Of a DNA stretch of 33,217 nt, positions 29,123-33,217 are shown one piece after another. This DNA comes from Absidia repens (lineage: Eukaryota > Mucoromycota > Mucoromycetes > Mucorales > Cunninghamellaceae): the NCBI GenBank assembly GCA_002105175.1, contig MCGE01000070.1, forward strand, positions 1-33,217, given 5' to 3'. A program made the translations under genes and the position numbers. Position 1 is the first letter of the stretch. Each line of letters begins with the position of its first letter. The notes beneath the pieces are model-generated. The model worked only from the letters and a program-made list of their open reading frames with translations. It did no database searches and was not told the DNA's origin.

Positions 29123-29593
29123 AAAACCATATACAAGGTCCTTGATGGAACCTTTGACTTGGGAAATCAATGGGATGCCACTGTGTTGGAGCGCATGGCT
29201 CACTCCAACATTATGACGAATCAAGCCCTTGACGCCTACGCGGATAGCCTCTTTTTGGAAAAGCAAGCAAAATGTTGGAGGGCACAAGTTCTGAAGCAAC
29301 AATTGGTCCCTAACCTAATTCAATTGGCTCATGTTACCTTCGGCACAAGACCTAATGCTGCCACGTATGAAACCATGGTGCGACAACTCACCCGGTCCAT
29401 GCTATAGGCCAAGAATATGATCCATTTGTATCAACCTATTTGGAGGGAGCTGGAACGAAAAGATAAATGGATAGAGGAAAACGCTGGAGGCCCAGCTTTT
29501 CCTGGCCCCCAGGATGTCGAGTTGGGACAAAATAGCCAACTGTTGAATACCATTTTTGGCATTAGTGACGCCTTGGGTTGGGCAATGAACTAG
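29123..29593 (+). pseudogene. Unknown protein fragment with one in-frame stop
   Basis: The frame is open without ATG at its left end (TIYKVLDGTFDLGNQWDATV) and continues with LERMAHSNIMTNQALDAYAD, FLEKQAKCWRAQVLKQQLVP and TRPNAATYETMVRQLTRSML. It has a TAG at 29405-29407, then continues in frame with AKNMIHLYQPIWRELERKDK and NTIFGISDALGWAMN to a stop at 29593. The composition is helical and clearly protein-like on both sides of the TAG. The left end is cut by the inverted family A repeat. I do not recognise the family; an origin in a mobile element or an expanded host family are both possible. Confidence 0.55.
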
Positions 29594-30322
29594 TATAATT
29601 TCATTTGTTTTATTTTATTTATTTTATTTTTTCATTTTTTACTTTTTTCATATTTTACTTATTTTAATTTTATCCAATTTTATTTTTCATTCTTTTAAAT
29701 GTTAACAGTAACTCCGCTCCCCTCCCCCTTGACATATACCTTATCCCAGATTTTGAAATTAGTATAAATACCCCACCTTTTTCTTCAACAATTGTCGTAT
29801 CATGAATAAAAATGTTCTGCCTGAATAATCAGCAGAGCGGCATTTGAATAAATTCAGGTACCAATTAATCATTTATCCATTTCAAAACCAAACCAATGAT
29901 CTCTACATAAGATATGAACATACACTTACAGTATCATGATTCTTCTTATTTGTAATCATTATGATATGATTTATAATCCTTATAAGAAAACCAATGAAAA
30001 ATTTTTCTTACTAGTTCCAATTGTATTAACACCAATCATGATCAAATAACCGGCATCATAGATTACCCGGTCTTAAACGTTATTTTATTTTTTATTTTGT
30101 ATAAATAGTCTCTAGTATTTTATTTTTATTTCTATCAACATCAATCTAAAATAAAGATAACAAAGAATCTCACTTATTTTCTTACGTCTTTATTTGTCTA
30201 TTATTACAAACCCTACATTCAACAACAATTTCAAAATCTTTAGTTTTTTTATCAGTTTTCTCAATTAACAAATAAAACTTAGTACAAAGGTTATTATACC
30301 ACCAAATTATCTACTGTTTCTA
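29594..30322. other. LTR-like remnants, no gene
   Basis: Two LTR-like signal pairs are visible: TATAAATACCCC at about 29762 with GAATAAAAATG at 29803, and GTATAAATAGTC at about 30099 with AAAATAAAGATAAC at 30148. TTGTCGTATCATG at 29795 resembles the TGTCGTAT LTR terminus of families D/E. Borders and copies could not be defined. Confidence 0.4.
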
Positions 30323-30970
30323 TTGGATCATGGAAACCTTTTCTTATTTTTGACTACAAGTCCTCTTTTTATTTTATTTTTACTGTGTGTTATACACTAT
30401 ATTTTTATTGAACCAACAAAGGTCAATACCTTTTATTTTTATTTTATTTTTTATAAACTTTCTCTACAGTTGGACTTTATCTACAAAAGTTCTGGTGCTC
30501 ACTACTCTCAAATCTATTTTTGTCCGATTCAGGAACAAGATACTTCAACTTCCGCTCAAGGAACAAATTCATTTTCAAGCTCTAAACAAGCAAAAGCTAT
30601 ATTAAAGGATAACTCAAGACATCCTATCCAACCCAAAAAAAAATATAAAAACCTACAAAAACACTACTCTGTTACAAGCTTCTTACCCAAATTGGCCGTA
30701 ACATATTTTCCTCACTTAATTCTACCTGTCTCATTTCTACTTTTTAATTTTTTATTTTCTTTATATACTCTATTCAACAGTGCGGATTCATGCAAAAATT
30801 TCACTCCCAGGTTTCATGCTCTCTCGATGATATTTTCCTTTTTGAGTAAAAAAAAGTCTATGACAATGATATTAATAAAGAACGATCATATTGAATATAA
30901 TGGTGGACTGGGTATTGTGATATTACTGTATTATTATAGTCGGATAACACTATGGAATGATCTTGACTGA
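30323..30970 (+). CDS. Orphan ORF, 215 residues, two hydrophobic stretches
   Basis: The longest uninterrupted frame in the right half outside the minisatellite, in very A/T-rich DNA. The N-terminus (LFLFLTTSPLFILFLLCVIH) and a later stretch (LILPVSFLLFNFLFSLYTLF) could span membranes. Between them is a polar Ser/Gln/Lys-rich part (EQDTSTSAQGTNSFSSSKQA). It follows an LTR-like sequence at about 30,070-30,270, so it may be a decayed first ORF of an element. Alternatively it is a chance frame, since poly-T-rich DNA easily yields Phe/Leu-rich segments. No family is recognised and no codon signature supports it strongly. Confidence 0.25.
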   Translation: MDHGNLFLFLTTSPLFILFLLCVIHYIFIEPTKVNTFYFYFIFYKLSLQLDFIYKSSGAHYSQIYFCPIQEQDTSTSAQGTNSFSSSKQAKAILKDNSRHPIQPKKKYKNLQKHYSVTSFLPKLAVTYFPHLILPVSFLLFNFLFSLYTLFNSADSCKNFTPRFHALSMIFSFLSKKKSMTMILIKNDHIEYNGGLGIVILLYYYSRITLWNDLD

Positions 30971-31320
30971 AAAAAAAGAATATCTTTTGAGAATTAAAAA
31001 CAGGAAAGATAATGAAGCAATTTTAGAAGATAAGACTCGCATTTTCTTTTTTGAAAGAAAAAAGATTGAACCATTAGTTCCTAGAAAATAGGTGATAGTA
31101 TTGTAGTGAATAAATAAAAAAGATAATCCGTTTTTATTTCATGATTATATAGTCAAAAAGGAGATCATCATTGATTATTGGAAAAAAAAGGGGAGACCTA
31201 GTTCTGGGATTTCTGGTGGATCTGACGGGATTTAGATGAGGTTCACTACATTTTTTATGAATAGGCGCACCAATGATATTATTGACTTTGAGGATATAGT
31301 GAAAGTAGACTACTCGGTAT
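30971..31320. other. A/T-rich spacer, no gene seen
   Basis: No repeat block or coding stretch recognised. Confidence 0.5.
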
Positions 31321-31327
31321 AAACGCT

Positions 31328-31890
31328 ACTTTTTTTTTTGAAAGATAGCAGGAATATCCTTTTTTTTTTTTTATATATAGCTATATGGAACACCTTTTTT
31401 TTTTAAACATAGCAGGAATCACTTTTTTTTTTGGATAGACAGCAGGAATATCTTTTTTTTTTGACAGACCACTGGAACCCCGTTTTTTTTTTTTTTTTTT
31501 GATAAAGAGAAGGAATCCTTTTTTATTTTGATAGATAGAAGGAACCTCCTTTTTTTTAAAACCTCTTTTTTTTTTTGATAGACAGCAGGAATATCTCTTT
31601 TTTTTGGAAAGATAGAAGGAACTTACTTTTTTTTTTTTTTTGATAGACTGCAGAAACCTTTTTTTGTTTTTTTGATAGACAGCAGGAACTCTCTTTTATT
31701 TTTTTTTGATAGACAGCTGGATCCTTTTTTTTTTTTGATAGACAGCTGGATCCTTTTTTTTTTTTTGGCAACTGGATCTCGTTTTTTTTTTTTTTTTTGA
31801 TAGACAGCTGGATCCTTTTTTTTTTTTTTTTGATAGACAGCTGGAGCCCCCTTTTTTTGATCTCCCTCTTCTTTTTTTTTTTACGGAATG
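31328..31890 (+). repeat. Poly-T/GATAGACAGCAGG array, copy 2
   Basis: About 17 units of T(8-20) plus a GATAGACAGC(A/T)GGA(A/T)CC variant. The right half is homogenised to GATAGACAGCTGGATCC, while the left half has GATAGCAGGAATATCC. Same unit as 26330-26600. The complementary frame is Lys/Ser-rich low complexity. Confidence 0.9.
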
Positions 31891-31947
31891 CCTTCATCAG
31901 TTCTTCAAGGGTTCAGGCGATCGTTTTAGTTTAGAGATCTAAAGTGT

Positions 31948-32000
31948 AGTAATGTTTCAATAAAAAGAAAAGTTTATTTATGAATGAGGAATAAGGGTAC
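31948..32000 (+). repeat. 50-bp block shared with 26262-26312
   Basis: GTAGTAATGTTTCAATAAAA through GGAATAAGGGTACC, again immediately followed by a poly-T run. It contains AATAAA and may be the 3' end of a small element or a boundary of the array unit. Confidence 0.85.
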
Positions 32001-32165
32001 CTTTTTTTTTTTTTTTTTTTTTTTACCTTGACCAATACCTTGACCTTATAAACTCACTTTTTTTTTTTTTTTACCAACACCATGTCGTCCCCCATTTCAT
32101 TTAAACTCATTTTTTTTTTTTTTTTCCTTCACTAACACTTTCACCTCCCCCATATAAACTCACAA
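32001..32165 (+). repeat. Second type of poly-T array with AAACTCAC units
   Basis: Three units of T(14-23) followed by a C-rich stretch ending in (T/A)(A/T)TAAACTCA(C/T). The unit is about 50 bases, different from the GATAGACAGC arrays but of the same T-run design. Confidence 0.8.
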
Positions 32166-32174
32166 AAAAACAAA

Positions 32175-32259
32175 CGAAGTGGCGCTTGCGGGTAGGCTAC
32201 GGGAGAGACCTTATACTTTGGTTCTGGAGGGCGTGGATCGACTCCGGGTGTGGATTTTT
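32175..32259 (+). ncRNA. tRNA-like Pol III sequence (possible SINE head or tRNA pseudogene)
   Basis: A box-like TAGGCTACGGGAGAG at 32193-32207 resembles TAGCTCAGTxGGxAGAG with a short deletion. A perfect B box GATCGACTC (consensus GWTCRANNC) lies at 32236-32244, 43 bases after the A box as in tRNA genes, and TTTTT follows at 32255-32259. The T-arm has one mismatch and no acceptor stem can be drawn, so it is not a working tRNA. It is the only relatively G/C-rich segment near the right end and is followed by a 9-bp tandem tail, as in SINEs. Confidence 0.45.
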
Positions 32260-32289
32260 GATTTGTTTTGTTGAATTTGAATATGAATA

Positions 32290-32600
32290 CGAAATAGGAA
32301 ATAGATAATAGATTAAATAGATTAAATAGAATAAATAGGAAAATAGATAATAGATTAAATAGATTAAATAGGAAATAGATAATAGATTAAATAGATTAAA
32401 TAGAATAAATAGACTAAATAGACTAAATAGGAAAATAGATAATAGATTAAATAGATTAAATAGATTAAATAGATTAAATAGGAAATAGATAATAAATTAA
32501 ATAGATTAAATAGATTAAATAGACTAAATAGGAAAATAGGAAAATAGATTAAATAGATTAAATAGGAAATAGATAAGAATATTAATTAGGAAATAGATAA
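32290..32600 (+). repeat. 9-bp minisatellite AGATTAAAT with GGAAATAGATAAT spacers
   Basis: Long runs of AGATTAAAT (variants AGAATAAAT, AGACTAAAT) are interrupted by TAGGAAA(A)TAGATAAT at fairly regular 40-70 base intervals, giving a two-level repeat. It contains almost no C. Confidence 0.92.
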
Positions 32601-32820
32601 GAATAGTAATATTACTAAATATAAAATTTAATGCAATTTCTTCTTAATATTATATCGACTGAAAGGAGATTTAATATTAAAATAACACAGACGAACTAAT
32701 ATTAGAATTTAATATTAGATATTATAAACACATTTTTTTTATTTTTTTTATTCAACTGAAAGGAGAATAAAAAAAAAAAAAAAAAAAAACGAATTATAGA
32801 AATCATTTTAGATTAGGATT
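32601..32820. other. A/T-rich spacer with a repeated ACTGAAAGGAGA motif
   Basis: ACTGAAAGGAGA occurs at 32659-32670 and 32756-32767, each followed by an A-rich stretch, the second by about 20 A. No gene seen. Confidence 0.55.
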
Positions 32821-33100
32821 TAGTATTATAGTTAAGATATTTATATTTTGATTTAATATTTATGTTTTGGAAATGTTTGATTTAGGCTTTATAAATAATG
32901 AATTAGTATTATAGTTTTGAAATTTAAGTTTAAGTATTAGAATTTATATTTAGGGGTTTTTAGATTTTGGTTTTAGTTTTAGGATATTTTTTTTTTATAT
33001 TATGCATATAAGGTCTACTTTTGTGTTTAAATGTTTAAATTTGGGGTTAATGTTTAGAGTTTAGATTTTAGTATTTTAAGTATTTTTTTTTTTTAGATTT
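32821..33100 (+). repeat. Cytosine-depleted, degenerate TTTAGG/TTTTGG-like tract
   Basis: Only four C in 280 bases on the plus strand. Sequence is dominated by TTTAG, TTTTGG, TTAGG and TTAAG words that become more regular towards the right, as in a decayed telomere-like array. Confidence 0.7.
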
Positions 33101-33217
33101 GGGTTTTGGGTTTTGGGGTTTGGGTTTTGGGTTTTGGGTTTTGGGTTTTGGGATTTGTGTTTTGGGTTTTGGGTTTTGGGTTTCGGGTTTTGGGTTTTGG
33201 GTTTTTGGGTTTTGGGT
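33101..33217 (+). repeat. GGGTTTT array at the right edge, telomere-like
   Basis: Sixteen GGG runs spaced mostly by exactly four T (variants GGGG-TTT, GGG-ATTTGTG, TTTC-GGG, TTTTT-GGG), reaching the last base of the window. The G-rich strand reads 5'->3' towards the right end, the orientation of a right telomere. The unit differs from the usual fungal TTAGGG, and the sequence is somewhat irregular, so either a non-canonical telomere or a telomere-like subterminal array is possible. Confidence 0.72.

Noticed and set aside
31556..31897. Lys/Ser-rich minus-strand frame
   Set aside because: It is a translation of the poly-T/GATAGACAGC array; homopolymer lengths vary and the frame has no non-repetitive part.
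32175..32259. Functional tRNA gene
   Set aside because: A and B boxes are present but no seven-base acceptor stem can be formed and the D-arm is shortened; a SINE head or pseudogene fits better.

Overview
The window looks like the end of a chromosome arm of an early-diverging fungus, most likely Mucoromycota (Mucorales-like). This rests on short GT-AG introns, AATAAA signals after genes, abundant long T/A homopolymers, Ser/Pro/Gln/Asn-rich low-complexity inserts in proteins, and the mix of mobile-element remnants (Ty3/Gypsy, LINE-like, Tnp2-like). The assignment is inferred from style and protein resemblance, not from a search.

Region 1 (1-6,770) carries the host genes. It opens with the 3' end of DDB1 (adaptor of CUL4 ubiquitin ligases). 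Next comes a complete ten-exon gene for the SAGA histone H2B deubiquitinase (UBP8/USP22 type), with all exon joins in phase and one GC-AG intron. Two small candidate genes follow tail to tail: a 49-codon ORF and a 109-residue acidic protein. Last is a two-exon minus-strand gene for a 416-residue, mostly disordered protein with a SUMO-interaction-like motif and a four-cysteine knuckle. DDB1 and UBP8 are neighbours and both act in ubiquitin signalling on chromatin, but nothing here shows joint regulation.

Region 2 (6,771-9,861) is ambiguous. Short open stretches occur on both strands, but no gene model holds together.

Region 3 (about 9.86-32.1 kb) is a graveyard of mobile elements with almost no intact ORF. 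It holds a frameshifted zinc-knuckle ORF1/Gag, a Ty3/Gypsy integrase with its 3' LTR, a Gypsy Gag plus the start of the protease, a LINE endonuclease piece, and Tnp2-like transposase pieces. At least eight solo or partial LTR-like repeats belong to several families. An unclassified repeat (family A) occurs five times, including one tandem dimer and one inverted copy. A second repeat (family B) carries a conserved palindrome and occurs four times. I found no recognisable reverse transcriptase anywhere. One host-like exon (Tctex1-type dynein light chain N-terminus) survives directly against an LTR.

Region 4 (about 26.3-33.2 kb, overlapping region 3) is rich in satellites. It contains poly-T/GATAGACAGCAGG arrays, a C-rich minisatellite of about 22 units, a 13-bp array, a tRNA-like Pol III head and a 9-bp A/T minisatellite. 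It ends in a cytosine-depleted stretch that becomes a GGGTTTT array running G-rich 5'->3' into the right edge, the orientation expected for a right-hand chromosome end. The terminal array and the repeat systems leading to it are the least conventional part of the window.
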